This document shows, one piece after another, positions 27,965 through 40,282 of a DNA stretch of 64,000 nt. The stretch spans positions 1 to 64,000 of the forward strand of contig NZ_LUTS01000009.1 in NCBI RefSeq assembly GCF_001597735.1, read 5' to 3'. Within the stretch, counting starts at the first letter, position 1. Each line of letters opens with the position of its first letter. The notes beneath the pieces are model-generated. The model saw nothing but the letters and a program-made list of their open reading frames with translations, was not told the DNA's origin and made no database searches. This DNA comes from Neptuniibacter pectenicola (lineage in GTDB: Bacteria > Pseudomonadota > Gammaproteobacteria > Pseudomonadales > Balneatricaceae). A program made the translations under genes and the position numbers.

Positions 27965-29158
27965 ATGAACATGTTTAATAAGGTTGGGTTTAAAAAGGTG
28001 TTTTCTAGTCAAATTTCAAAAGTATTAAGACTGCTGTTTTTGACGGTTGCTATCGTCAATGTGGCACACGGGGCGAGCTTAATTCCAGCGGAGCCGCAGA
28101 TTGCTGCCACGGCATACCTTGTTATCGATGCGGATACAGGCAAGATTATCGCGGCTAAAAACGAGAATGAGCGATTTGCACCGGCCAGCCTGACTAAAAT
28201 GATGACGGCTTATATCCTTGAGTACGAACTGAATAAAGGCAATGTAAGCACAGAAGACTTAGTCTTAATCAGCGAGAAAGCGTGGCGTACACAAGGTTCG
28301 CGCATGTTTATTCGTGAGGGAACGCAAGTTCGCTTGGGTGACCTGATGAAGGGGATCGTTATTCAATCGGGTAACGATGCGTCTGTTGCTGCCGCAGAAC
28401 ATATTGCGGGCAGTGAAGCGGCGTTTGCTGATCTAATGAATCAACACGCTAAACTTTTAGGTATGCGTAATACTAACTTTATGAACGCGACAGGATTACC
28501 GGCTGAAGGTCATGAATCGTCTGCGTTTGACTTAGCGTTATTGGCTAAAGCGATTATTCAAGATTTCCCTGAGCATTACGGTATCTATTCAGAGAAGTAT
28601 TTTACCTATAATAAAATCCGTCAGCCTAACCGTAATAAACTGCTTTGGCGTGATAAAACCGTTGATGGATTAAAAACGGGTCATACGGATGCGGCGGGCT
28701 ATTGCTTGGTTGCGTCGGCAAAACGTGATGGTATGCGTTTAATCTCCGTTGTACTGGGTACCTCAGATGAAGAGGCGCGTGCACGTGAGAGCCAGAAGTT
28801 ATTATCTTATGCGTTCCGTTATTACCGTACACATCAGCTGTATAAAAGTAATGTGGTCTTGAACACAACGAAAGTGTGGTCAGGGACGCAAGACCAGCTA
28901 CGGATGGGCATTGCTGAATCACTGTCGGTTACTATTCCACGTGGTCAGGCTGATAAGTTACAAGCGACAATGGACGTTGATCGTGTTGTCACCGCACCGA
29001 TTGCTCAAGGTCAAGAACTTGGTAAAGTCCGTGTTACCTTAGATGGTGAACTCGTTACTGAAGTGCCGTTAGTGGCGATGGAAGCGATTCCTGAAGCGGG
29101 CTTATTGAAGCGTATCTGGCACGCGATCTTGTTGTTCTTTACCAGTCTAATTGGGTAA
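27965..29158 (+). CDS. dacA: D-alanyl-D-alanine carboxypeptidase (PBP5/6 type)
   Basis: A 397-residue low-molecular-weight PBP. A signal peptide (about 1-36) precedes the catalytic domain with SLTK (FAPASLTKMMTAYILE), SGN (IVIQSGNDASVA) and KTG (GLKTGHTDAAGYC). The PBP5 C-terminal beta domain is followed by an amphipathic membrane-binding tail (LLKRIWHAILLFFTSLIG). It trims the terminal D-Ala from pentapeptides and the free D-Ala may feed the Dat enzyme encoded next. Confidence 0.95.
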   Translation: MNMFNKVGFKKVFSSQISKVLRLLFLTVAIVNVAHGASLIPAEPQIAATAYLVIDADTGKIIAAKNENERFAPASLTKMMTAYILEYELNKGNVSTEDLVLISEKAWRTQGSRMFIREGTQVRLGDLMKGIVIQSGNDASVAAAEHIAGSEAAFADLMNQHAKLLGMRNTNFMNATGLPAEGHESSAFDLALLAKAIIQDFPEHYGIYSEKYFTYNKIRQPNRNKLLWRDKTVDGLKTGHTDAAGYCLVASAKRDGMRLISVVLGTSDEEARARESQKLLSYAFRYYRTHQLYKSNVVLNTTKVWSGTQDQLRMGIAESLSVTIPRGQADKLQATMDVDRVVTAPIAQGQELGKVRVTLDGELVTEVPLVAMEAIPEAGLLKRIWHAILLFFTSLIG

Positions 29159-29192
29159 GAATTAGACGCTAGCCCTTTAAAAATTGCACGGA

Positions 29193-29265
29193 CGCCCGCA
29201 TTTATAGTAAAAGCCGAAGCGAAAGTTTACTACTTTTGCCAGTGCTTCTAACATAGATGCGGGTG
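29193..29265. promoter_or_regulatory. nested dyads upstream of the D-amino acid aminotransferase gene
   Basis: An outer inverted repeat CGCCCGCAT / ATGCGGGTG (29193-29201, 29257-29265; one mismatch) encloses an inner TAGTAAA / TTTACTA (29205-29211, 29226-29232). The whole lies between dacA and the next start codon (29282) with no T tract after it. It could be a leader structure, attenuator-like element or repeat relic. Confidence 0.4.
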
Positions 29266-29281
29266 TTTGCGTTTAGGTAAT

Positions 29282-30136
29282 ATGAATATAGTCTATCTCA
29301 ATGGCGAGTTTTTACCGGCAGATGAAGCAAAGGTCTCGGTCTTTGATCGTGGTTTTCTGTTTGGCGATAGTGTGTATGAGGTTATCCCTTTCTATCAGGG
29401 TGTGGGCTTTCGGCTGCAAGCGCATTTAGAGCGTTTGAACCACAGTTTACGCGCGGTGCGGATTAAAAACGAGGGTAACTGGAATGAGATTCTAGATACG
29501 CTTGTTCGGAAAAATGGCGGCGGTAACTTATCGGTTTACCTACAAGTGACCCGTGGGAATGCGGGTAAACGAAGCCATGCTTATGATGATTCATTAGAAC
29601 CAACGGTTTTTGCTTGTTGTACGCCGATAAAAGATGTCTGGGGTGAGGGCGCGGAGAGTGTTGTTCCACTAAAAGCGATCGTCACAGAAGATCTACGCTG
29701 GCACCGTTGTGATATCAAATCGACCTGTTTGTTACCGAATATTTTGGTATTGCAGCAAGCAAAAGATGAAGGCGTTCAAGAAGCCCTATTTTCACGTAAC
29801 GATAAGCTTACGGAAGGTTCCGCCTGCAACCTGTTCTTAGTGAAGCGTGGTGTGCTTTATACGCCTAAGCGCAGTTCGGAGATTTTGGGGGGCATTACCC
29901 GTGAGCTGGTGCTTGAGTTAGCAGATAAGCATGCGATTCAGTTTCAAGAAGTCGATATAGATTATGAACAGCTTCTTTCTGCAGACGAAGTTTGGGTGTC
30001 TAGCTCAACGCGTGGTGTTGTGCCGGTGGTGGAAGTTGATGGGCAGGTGATTGGTGACGGTCATCCGGGGCCTATATGGCAGAAAATGTTTGAATTCTTT
30101 GCTGCTTTTCAACGTAAGTTGATGAGGGGTGAGTGA
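29282..30136 (+). CDS. dat: D-amino acid aminotransferase
   Basis: A 284-residue fold-type IV PLP enzyme. Signatures are VYLNGEFLPADEAKVSVFDRGFLFGDSVYEV, the PLP Lys in RCDIKSTCLLPNIL, QEALFSRNDKLTEGSACNLFLV, and VWVSSSTRGVVPVVEVDG. It exchanges amino groups between D-alanine and D-glutamate or other D-acids. ATG 29282 matches the family start. Placement directly after dacA, which releases D-Ala, suggests recycling of D-amino acids; branched-chain or aminodeoxychorismate activities of the same fold are less likely given the context. Confidence 0.87.
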   Translation: MNIVYLNGEFLPADEAKVSVFDRGFLFGDSVYEVIPFYQGVGFRLQAHLERLNHSLRAVRIKNEGNWNEILDTLVRKNGGGNLSVYLQVTRGNAGKRSHAYDDSLEPTVFACCTPIKDVWGEGAESVVPLKAIVTEDLRWHRCDIKSTCLLPNILVLQQAKDEGVQEALFSRNDKLTEGSACNLFLVKRGVLYTPKRSSEILGGITRELVLELADKHAIQFQEVDIDYEQLLSADEVWVSSSTRGVVPVVEVDGQVIGDGHPGPIWQKMFEFFAAFQRKLMRGE

Positions 30137-30161
30137 ATGTTAGTGATCAGTGGTATTTATA

Positions 30162-30440
30162 ATGACAGTTAAGCAGCAGGAACCCCCTAAAATTGAATTT
30201 CCGTGCCCTGACTACCCTATTAAGGTGGTTGGCCGGAACGATGATGATTTTCGTGAGTTCGTGATTGATATTGTTCAGGTCCATGTGCCTGATTTCGACT
30301 TTACCTCTGTCACTATACAAGACAGTCGTAACGGTACGTTCCAATCAGTACGATTTACGATTACCGCTCAAGGTGTGGAGCAGTTGGCCGCACTGCATGA
30401 AGCATTAATTGCTTCTGATCGCGTAAAAATGGTGATTTGA
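30162..30440 (+). CDS. ybeD: YbeD/DUF493 family protein
   Basis: A 92-residue protein with an ACT-like fold, like E. coli Ybe[37 protein letters not shown] and [34 protein letters not shown]. Its function is not settled, but it is almost always upstream of lipB, as here (stop and lipB start overlap as TGATG). ATG 30162 is chosen; a GTG at 30150 is possible. Confidence 0.93.
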   Translation: MTVKQQEPPKIEFPCPDYPIKVVGRNDDDFREFVIDIVQVHVPDFDFTSVTIQDSRNGTFQSVRFTITAQGVEQLAALHEALIASDRVKMVI

Positions 30441-31087
30441 TGCTGTCAGATCAGCTAATTGTACGGGATCTTGGTTTATTGCCTTACGAGCCTACGTGGT
30501 TACGTATGCAGGCATTTACTAATGAGCGTGACGCAGACGCCGTCGATGAGATTTGGTCTTTACAGCATGAGCCTGTGTTTACACAGGGGCAAGCGGGTAA
30601 GCAGGAGCATCTTTTAAATCCGGGTGATATCCCGGTTGTGCAAGTTGATCGTGGTGGTCAAGTGACGTATCACGGTCCTGGGCAAGCGATCGTCTACTTA
30701 ATGCTTAATCTTAAGCGTAAAAAAGTTGGCGTACGTGAGTTGGTGACGATAATGGAAGATGCCGTTGTCAACACACTGAATGACTTTCAGGTTAAAGCGT
30801 ATGCCAAGCCGGATGCGCCTGGGGTTTATGTTGATGATAGAAAGATCGCTTCGCTGGGTTTGAGAGTTCGGCGTGGCTGTTCGTTTCATGGTCTTGCATT
30901 GAACCTCGCGATGGACTTAGAGCCTTTTTTAAGAATAAATCCATGTGGATACGCGGGCATGGAAATGACACAGTTAGGTATGTTGGTAGAGGGCCTTGAT
31001 CAGGCCCAAGCAAGCCAGTGCTTACTTAACCATTTGATTAGTAAACTCGGGTATTCAGAAGTCACCCGAAAAACCACTCTGGATTGA
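30440..31087 (+). CDS. lipB: octanoyltransferase
   Basis: A 215-residue LipB that moves octanoate from acyl-carrier protein to lipoyl domains. Motifs are [20 protein letters not shown], the catalytic Lys in [28 protein letters not shown] and the Cys in [14 protein letters not shown]. It overlaps ybeD by one base and is followed 6 nt later by lipA, completing the lipoate pathway in one operon. Confidence 0.96.
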   Translation: MLSDQLIVRDLGLLPYEPTWLRMQAFTNERDADAVDEIWSLQHEPVFTQGQAGKQEHLLNPGDIPVVQVDRGGQVTYHGPGQAIVYLMLNLKRKKVGVRELVTIMEDAVVNTLNDFQVKAYAKPDAPGVYVDDRKIASLGLRVRRGCSFHGLALNLAMDLEPFLRINPCGYAGMEMTQLGMLVEGLDQAQASQCLLNHLISKLGYSEVTRKTTLD

Positions 31088-31093
31088 GTCTAA

Positions 31094-32074
31094 ATGTCTG
31101 AAAATAATAAAGTTACGGCGAAAAAACGAGTAGAGCAAGGCGTCAAATTACGTGGCGCTGATAAAGTCGATCGCATCCCAGTAAAGGTGATCCCAACTGA
31201 GAGAGACGAGATGCTACGTAAGCCTGAGTGGCTACGCGTTAGGATGGGCTCCAATGCTGAAGTAAAGCGTATTAAAGACAAGCTCAGAAAGCATAAATTA
31301 GCGTCCGTATGTGAAGAAGCAAGTTGCCCTAACCTAGGCGAGTGCTTTAGCCATGGCACTGCGACCTTCATGATCATGGGAGATATCTGTACACGTCGTT
31401 GTCCTTTCTGTGATGTGGCCCATGGTCGCCCTAATCAACTGGATAAGAATGAGCCTAAAGAGTTGGCGGATGCTATCGCTGATATGGGGCTGCGCTATGT
31501 TGTGGTGACCTCCGTTGACCGTGATGACCTGCGTGATGGCGGTGCTCAGCATTTTGCCGATTGCGTACGTGAAACCCGTAAACAGGTGCCGACGATTGAA
31601 ATGGAGATCTTGGTGCCCGATTTCCGCGGTCGTATGGATGTGGCTATTGATATTTTGTCTGAAACCCCGCCCGATGTTTTAAACCATAATATGGAAACGG
31701 TGCCGCGCCTGTATAAAGCGGTACGTCCCGGTTCTGATTATGAGTGGTCGTTACGTTTGCTGAAAAAATACAAAGCGAAAAACCCAAATGTAAGAACAAA
31801 ATCAGGGTTAATGGTGGGTATCGGTGAAACGAATGAAGAGATTATCGACGTACTGAAAGATCTTCGTGCCCATGATGTGGATATGCTGACGATAGGCCAG
31901 TATCTACAACCGAGTGGTAATCACCTTAAGCTAGAACGCTACGTGACGCCTGCCGAATTTGATGAGTTTGCACGTATTGCGAAAGAGCTTGGTTTTTCTC
32001 ACGCAGCTTGCGGCCCACTGGTGCGCTCCTCATACCATGCTGACTTACAGGCGAAAGGCGAGAAAGTAAGCTAA
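31094..32074 (+). CDS. lipA: lipoyl synthase
   Basis: A 326-residue radical-SAM enzyme that inserts two sulfurs into octanoyl domains. The auxiliary cluster motif lies in [15 protein letters not shown] (CxxxxCxxxxxC), and the radical-SAM CxxxCxxC in [16 protein letters not shown]. The C-terminal Ser ligand is in [11 protein letters not shown]. Length is normal. A strong intrinsic terminator follows at 32107. Confidence 0.97.
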   Translation: MSENNKVTAKKRVEQGVKLRGADKVDRIPVKVIPTERDEMLRKPEWLRVRMGSNAEVKRIKDKLRKHKLASVCEEASCPNLGECFSHGTATFMIMGDICTRRCPFCDVAHGRPNQLDKNEPKELADAIADMGLRYVVVTSVDRDDLRDGGAQHFADCVRETRKQVPTIEMEILVPDFRGRMDVAIDILSETPPDVLNHNMETVPRLYKAVRPGSDYEWSLRLLKKYKAKNPNVRTKSGLMVGIGETNEEIIDVLKDLRAHDVDMLTIGQYLQPSGNHLKLERYVTPAEFDEFARIAKELGFSHAACGPLVRSSYHADLQAKGEKVS

Positions 32075-32106
32075 TCGCTTAAACGCGCGTGTGATCAATC
32101 CATTAA

Positions 32107-32131
32107 AGCAGCCCCTGTTGGCTGCTTTTTT
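32107..32131 (+). terminator. intrinsic terminator after lipA
   Basis: A stem AGCAGCC / GGCTGCT with the loop CCTGTT is followed by a run of six T. It ends the dacA-lipA transcription stretch. The 200 bp after it, up to the next gene, hold only a palindrome at 32293. Confidence 0.9.
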
Positions 32132-32292
32132 ATGCCTGTGCTTTTTGCTGTAGCGTCGATCAGCCCGAGCAAATCCATCACTATCACGTCGAATGAACAC
32201 CGTCTTGATCTTGTCTCTTATGTTTTCGTAACCAAAATAGATAACGCCTTTTTGATCTTAGCCATTGTTTTTTATATGGATGAATCTATTGT

Positions 32293-32308
32293 ATTAGATA
32301 TATCTAAT
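32293..32308. promoter_or_regulatory. 16-bp palindrome upstream of the OsmC-like gene
   Basis: ATTAGATATATCTAAT is a perfect palindrome 25 bp before the ATG and 13 bp before the ribosome site. Its length and place fit a dimeric repressor (MarR, ArsR or TetR type). No regulator gene is adjacent. Confidence 0.55.
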
Positions 32309-32333
32309 TTAATTGTTTTCTAGGAGCGCGTTG

Positions 32334-32768
32334 ATGAGTGTAAAAACAATCACGGTTACGGCAAATATGGGTTCTGGTTGTGCAATCAGCGCAGATATTC
32401 GTGAACATCATGTTGTGATTGACCAGCCAAAGGCGAATGGGGGTGGTAACGAGGGGCCCACGCCTTTGGAATATTTTTTGTTTTCCTTAGCGGGGTGTAT
32501 CGGCAGTATTGGTCAGATTGCTGCGGGCCAGCAAAAAATTAACCTTAGGGGGATGAGCATTAAAGTGGAAGCTGATCTTAACTCTATGGGTCTACTGGGT
32601 AAGCCAACTGATGACCGTACAGGGTTTCAGCAGATTCGGGTTGAAGCGGCTATTGATGCGGACCTGACGGAGGCCGAGAAGCAGGTGTTTCTAAATGAGG
32701 TGTGTGAACGCTGTCCACTGCATGACAATATAAAATTGGCGACGGATGTGGTGCACTGTTTGGTTTGA
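32334..32768 (+). CDS. OsmC-family protein
   Basis: A 144-residue OsmC/Ohr-fold protein. Three relevant Cys are visible: C55 in SLAGCIGS (peroxidatic position) and C124/C127 in CERCPLHDN (C-terminal CxxC in place of the single resolving Cys). Family members reduce organic hydroperoxides or handle persulfides. The start ATG follows AGGAG by 7 nt. A perfect palindrome lies upstream, so expression is probably repressor-controlled. It is not a canonical Ohr (length and spacing differ). Confidence 0.85.
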   Translation: MSVKTITVTANMGSGCAISADIREHHVVIDQPKANGGGNEGPTPLEYFLFSLAGCIGSIGQIAAGQQKINLRGMSIKVEADLNSMGLLGKPTDDRTGFQQIRVEAAIDADLTEAEKQVFLNEVCERCPLHDNIKLATDVVHCLV

Positions 32769-32932
32769 TCGTAACGGCTGCCTCTTACTTTAGGGGGCTG
32801 GCACAGGGGTGTGAGCTGGAAATGTTAGCGCCCCACTTAACCTGCCAAGGGTTTACAGACAAAACGCTTAAAATCCTTCATTATTCTTAGTATATGAATC
32901 TATCTCTTTCATAAAATAGAGGCGTGTTTTGG

Positions 32933-33493
32933 ATGTGGCTTAACACAATGTTTACAACCCCTGTGATTAGTTCGCTTTTGCGGCTCCTATCTATCATGGT
33001 CTTAAAACTCTGTGGCTGGAAGGTTGAAGGGGTGTTTCCTAAAGAGGTGAGGCAGTGTGTGTTAATTGCTGCGCCCCATACGACTAATTGGGATATGCCG
33101 TTTTCGCTTATGATCGCTTTTGCGCTGAAGATGCCTTTACATTGGGTCGGTAAGGCCACGATTTTTAAATTCCCTTTTGGTTCTTTGATGCGCTGGATGG
33201 GCGGTATTCCGGTTGATCGTGCTAAAACGAAGAACATGGTTGAAGCAACCGTGGAAAAGTTTACGCTCTATTCGGATCTAAAAATAATGATGGCGCCGGA
33301 GGGCACCCGTTCGCACGTTTCCCATTGGAAGTCAGGGTTTTACCATATAGCCCACGGGGCAAACGTGCCGGTTGTGCTTGGGTTTATCGATTATAAGCAT
33401 AAGTGTGGTGGCATTTTAGGTGTGTTTCATACCACGGGTGATTACGACAGTGACCTAAAACGCATACAGGCATATTATCAGCCCTATATGTGA
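32933..33493 (+). CDS. 1-acylglycerol-3-phosphate acyltransferase-like protein
   Basis: A 186-residue PlsC-fold acyltransferase with the H-x4-D motif in APHTTNWDMPF, the second motif GGIPVDRAK and the third motif PEGTRSHVSHWKSGFYHIA. A hydrophobic N-terminus may touch the membrane. It is shorter than PlsC (about 245), matching the small 'lysophospholipid acyltransferase-like' group. The exact start is unsure (GTG 32924 or ATG 32933). The physiological acceptor is unknown. Confidence 0.83.
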   Translation: MWLNTMFTTPVISSLLRLLSIMVLKLCGWKVEGVFPKEVRQCVLIAAPHTTNWDMPFSLMIAFALKMPLHWVGKATIFKFPFGSLMRWMGGIPVDRAKTKNMVEATVEKFTLYSDLKIMMAPEGTRSHVSHWKSGFYHIAHGANVPVVLGFIDYKHKCGGILGVFHTTGDYDSDLKRIQAYYQPYM

Positions 33494-33503
33494 TCACCGG
33501 TAT

Positions 33504-33833
33504 TTATTTTTGTAGCTGCTTTTCAATAAGGCTTACGCTGTATTCAGACACCGCTTCAGCTTGTTCGTCTGACAATTGATTGAATGTTGTCGTGTGGTGT
33601 TTGGTGGTGCTTTTATCGAACTTAATCATCAGCATCACTTTGTAAGGTTTAGGTGCCGTTGTACCTGAATACCTTTCCATCTCTGCGCCGGGCCCTTTCT
33701 GCTCATGACAGCTTTTGCAGTAATAGCTATAGATCTCTTCACCTGTTTTCATTCTTTCTGGGGGCGTTTCTTCACAGCCGCTGAGGAGTAGGGCTGATAA
33801 CAGTAGTGCTGATCTAAAAAAGGTTGAGTGCAT
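33504..33833 (-). CDS. small c-type cytochrome lipoprotein
   Basis: A 109-residue protein with lipobox LLLSGC (Cys at about residue 20) and a single heme-attachment motif CKSCH in EEIYSYYCKSCHEQKGPGAEM. A later Met-rich stretch (VMLMIKF) may hold the axial ligand. It would sit on the periplasmic face of a membrane as an electron carrier. It is convergent with the acyltransferase gene. A partner enzyme is not evident. Confidence 0.85.
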   Translation of the reverse strand: MHSTFFRSALLLSALLLSGCEETPPERMKTGEEIYSYYCKSCHEQKGPGAEMERYSGTTAPKPYKVMLMIKFDKSTTKHHTTTFNQLSDEQAEAVSEYSVSLIEKQLQK

Positions 33834-33928
33834 GGGCGATAATGGGCCTTAAATGTTTATTGTTATCATAGCTAACATATTGATTTTGGGCTAGCTGAGT
33901 CGTGGGCCGCGGTTAGGGCTGTGCTGGC

Positions 33929-34966
33929 TTATGCGTAAGATGCTGGGTTTAGTAGGGTGAGAGGTTGTCCTGCAAGCGCAAGGGATATGGCGGACAGCAG
34001 AAGCCAAGCGTCGCCATTAGCGAGGCCTTTAACAATCTTATCGACCTCGGCACACTGTTGTAAGGCGAGATTGATTTGTACCGTTGAAATACGTTGTGCA
34101 GCTTGCCGTGCTAAGGGCTTGCGCTTGCCCCAAATTCTTTCCCGTTGGCAAACCGTATCAAAAGACTGCCCGCTTTGCTGGGCTTGTTGAATCGCCGATA
34201 AGCTACGGAGCTCTTTTGATAAAGCCCAGAGCACAATAGGGGGCTCGGTGCCATCTTGTCTAAGGACTTGTAATATTTTGCAGCAGCGGGCGGCTTGTCC
34301 ATTTAAGGCGGCATCGGTTAAGCCGTAAATATCATATCGAGAACTATCGGATACGGAAGCGATCACATCATCAGCGGTCACGACTTGATGTGGAAACAGC
34401 AAGCTTAGCTTACTAATCTCTTGTTTCGCCGCGAGTAAGTTGCCCTCAATGCGGTCACATAAGAGTTGGATCGCTTCTTCGTTGAGTTGCAGGTCAGTTT
34501 GCGCTGCCCGCTGTCTTATCCAGTTGGGGAGTTGGGTCGCTTCTACGGGCCATATCTCGACAATCACGCCACAGTTATCAATCGCTTTGAACCAGGCACT
34601 CTTTTTCGCTCCACCGTCTAATTTGTCGGCAGTGATTAAGAGAATATTGTCGGGTGCAGGATTGCTGAGGTAGCTTTGTAGAATGTCACTGGATTTTTTG
34701 TTGAGCTTTTGGCTGCCCAGCCGTAACTCGATAATCTTTTTTTCGGCAAAAAGGGAGAGGGCGTTGGCGCATTCTAGTAAGTATTCCCAACTAAAGCTGC
34801 CATCCACATGGAGTACTTCGCGTTCATTGAAGCCCTGTTGTTGAATATGGTGGCGGAGCAGGTCGGTGCTTTCTTCTAAAATAAGCGGCTCATCACCGGT
34901 AATAAAATAGACCGGCGATAAGCTTTTTTTTAGCTGGGCACTCAGTTGCTCAGGGCGTAGCTTCAT
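33929..34966 (-). CDS. holA: DNA polymerase III subunit delta
   Basis: A 345-residue HolA, the clamp-loader subunit that opens the beta ring. Family segments are LSPVYFITGDEPLILEESTDLLR, NALSLFAEKKIIELRLGSQKLNKKSSDIL, IEGNLLAAKQEISKLSLLFP and SRYDIYGLTDAALNGQ. It overlaps lptE by 4 nt (ATGA) in the usual leuS-lptE-holA order. Confidence 0.95.
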   Translation of the reverse strand: MKLRPEQLSAQLKKSLSPVYFITGDEPLILEESTDLLRHHIQQQGFNEREVLHVDGSFSWEYLLECANALSLFAEKKIIELRLGSQKLNKKSSDILQSYLSNPAPDNILLITADKLDGGAKKSAWFKAIDNCGVIVEIWPVEATQLPNWIRQRAAQTDLQLNEEAIQLLCDRIEGNLLAAKQEISKLSLLFPHQVVTADDVIASVSDSSRYDIYGLTDAALNGQAARCCKILQVLRQDGTEPPIVLWALSKELRSLSAIQQAQQSGQSFDTVCQRERIWGKRKPLARQAAQRISTVQINLALQQCAEVDKIVKGLANGDAWLLLSAISLALAGQPLTLLNPASYA

Positions 34967-35475
34967 TGTTGCGTGTTATTACTGGCTAAATAACGACGTA
35001 AGATGGTTTGGGCAATGGAGTCGTATAGCTCTCCACGCAGCAGTTCTTCTTGCTCTGAACTGGCCGCGGCGGCATCTTTGTCATAAGTATAGATTCGGTC
35101 ACGCTGGATCTTAATGTTCTGCGTTAGTGGTTGCCCCTGCCTATCTAAGATCAGCATGGATACCTCAACCGAGATCTCATACTCATCTACGTCGGCACTG
35201 CTACTAATGGTGGCGGCACGTCGCTTATAACGGAAATTTGATAAACGGATCTGATAGTTAGCATTGGCTGCTTCAGTAATACCGTTAAATTTCATGTTAC
35301 GTCGCAGGCTACGGAGTAATTGATTATCAGTATTGCCGGGCGTCAGTATGACCAGTTTTTTATCTTCAGATACATCCTGTATTCCCCGAAGGTGGAAACC
35401 ACATGCTGATATAAGGCTGAACAGCGTCACTATTAAAATGAGTTTCCCTGTTCCTGCTTTCCACTGTTTAATCAT
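34963..35475 (-). CDS. lptE: LPS-assembly lipoprotein LptE
   Basis: A 170-residue outer-membrane lipoprotein: signal peptide with lipobox LISAC, then GFHLRG, the typical start of mature LptE. It plugs the LptD barrel in LPS export. The rest follows the family pattern of low identity but conserved YQIRLSNFRYKRRAATISSSADVDEYEI. It lies between leuS (27-nt gap) and holA. Confidence 0.94.
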   Translation of the reverse strand: MIKQWKAGTGKLILIVTLFSLISACGFHLRGIQDVSEDKKLVILTPGNTDNQLLRSLRRNMKFNGITEAANANYQIRLSNFRYKRRAATISSSADVDEYEISVEVSMLILDRQGQPLTQNIKIQRDRIYTYDKDAAAASSEQEELLRGELYDSIAQTILRRYLASNNTQQ

Positions 35476-35502
35476 CTTTACTCCTTAACCGGCGACTTGG
35501 TT

Positions 35503-38761
<3,259 letters not shown>

Positions 38762-38780
38762 TTAGACAGTAGGGTGGCGC

Positions 38781-40280
38781 TTACCTAAAGTTAGGGTAGC
38801 GCTCTCGGCTGTCTCGTTTTCTGCGCTGACCTAAAGGGATCAGCGTGAGGATTAGGGCAAGTAATAAAACAGGCAGCGCCCCATATTGCTGATAGGGTGT
38901 TTGCCCCTGCATACCTTGCGCGGTACCGCGTAATACCCCTGATTGAAACTGTGGCAACTGCTGTACGATTGCGCCTTGTGCGTTGATGAGTGCGGTGATG
39001 CCATTGTTCGTGCCTCGAATCACCCAGCGCCCATTTTCTACTGCCCGTACGCGGGCGATCTGGAGGTGTTGTGCTGGCGCAATAGAGCGACCAAACCAGG
39101 TGTCATTCGATACTGTGAGTAACATATCCGCGTCACTCGATGAGGTGCGGACTAACTCAGGGTAGGCGATTTCATAACAGATTGCGGCGCTGAGTTTTGT
39201 CTGGCCAACACTGAGCAGCGGTTGCTGTGACGTTGGTAATGAGAAGCTAGACATCGGTAGGTTGAAAAAATCAAATAAACCCCGAATGCTTTTTTCCATT
39301 GGTACGTATTCACCAAAGGGCACTAACCGTTGTTTATGGTAAACCCCGCTGCCATTGGTGAGTATGGCTAAGCTGTTATGGATAAGGTAACCCTTAGGGT
39401 GTTCGCTATCGGGTATGGCGCTGGGTAAGCCGCTGATGAGCGTTGTGCCACTGCTATCGAGGTCATTGAGCAGTTCAGCCAAAGGTGCTGCGGCGTAACG
39501 AAACAGGGCAGGGATGGCGGTTTCAGGCCAAAGCACCAGCTGAGCATCAAGATGATTGCGGGTGAGCGTTTCATATTGAGTCAATATGTCTTCACGGTAG
39601 CCCTGATTCCATTTGATCGCTTGTGCGATGTTGGGTTGAACAATCGCGACGGATAAGCTGTTTTCGCTAGGTTCAGTCCACAAGGGGGGTAATAAGTAGC
39701 AGCCAATTAAAGGGAGAGGCGCTATAAGTAAGGGAAGAAGGCTGCGTGACCTAATTAGCTCGGCAATCGCTAAGGCGGTGATTAAAATAGCGCTACTAGC
39801 GAGCCAGACTCCGCCGATGGGAAGAAGGTTTTGGTAAGGGGTATCTAAGGAAGCATTGCCTAAATATAACCAAGGGAAGCCGGTAAAAAGCCAGCTTCGA
39901 ACCCACTCAAATAGTATCCATAAGCCGATAAAACTGAGTACAGGCATCCGTGCGGAAAAAAGCTTTTTCCACAGGTAGAGCTGCACGCTAAACAGTAAAG
40001 CTAAAGCGGCGACAAAGAGTGTTGTTAAGCCAACAGCTAAGGGCAGGGGGGTTTGACTGTGCTCTGATATGCTGACAAAAACCCAAGATACGCCGCTGCC
40101 AAAAAAACCAAGACCGAAGGCCCAGCCCAATAAGGCGCCCTGAGTGGTATTTTTTTGATAGCTGAGTAAGTAAAGCAGTGCCGGCGGGGCAAGTGCAAGG
40201 TAGGGGATGTCAAAAGGGGCAAGGCTAGGGGCAATCAATGCCCCTGCAATTAAACATAAGATAAATTGCAGAGGCATCAT
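38781..40280 (-). CDS. lnt: apolipoprotein N-acyltransferase
   Basis: A 499-residue inner-membrane enzyme that adds the third acyl chain to lipoproteins. About six N-terminal membrane segments precede the nitrilase-like domain with the Glu-Lys-Cys triad: Glu in LVLWPETAIP, Lys in YHKQRLVPFGEYVP and Cys in AAICYEIAYPELVR. Two Met codons in a row (40280 and 40277) can serve as start. It follows corC by 2 nt. Confidence 0.95.
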   Translation of the reverse strand: MMPLQFILCLIAGALIAPSLAPFDIPYLALAPPALLYLLSYQKNTTQGALLGWAFGLGFFGSGVSWVFVSISEHSQTPLPLAVGLTTLFVAALALLFSVQLYLWKKLFSARMPVLSFIGLWILFEWVRSWLFTGFPWLYLGNASLDTPYQNLLPIGGVWLASSAILITALAIAELIRSRSLLPLLIAPLPLIGCYLLPPLWTEPSENSLSVAIVQPNIAQAIKWNQGYREDILTQYETLTRNHLDAQLVLWPETAIPALFRYAAAPLAELLNDLDSSGTTLISGLPSAIPDSEHPKGYLIHNSLAILTNGSGVYHKQRLVPFGEYVPMEKSIRGLFDFFNLPMSSFSLPTSQQPLLSVGQTKLSAAICYEIAYPELVRTSSSDADMLLTVSNDTWFGRSIAPAQHLQIARVRAVENGRWVIRGTNNGITALINAQGAIVQQLPQFQSGVLRGTAQGMQGQTPYQQYGALPVLLLALILTLIPLGQRRKRDSRERYPNFR

Positions 40281-40282
40281 GT

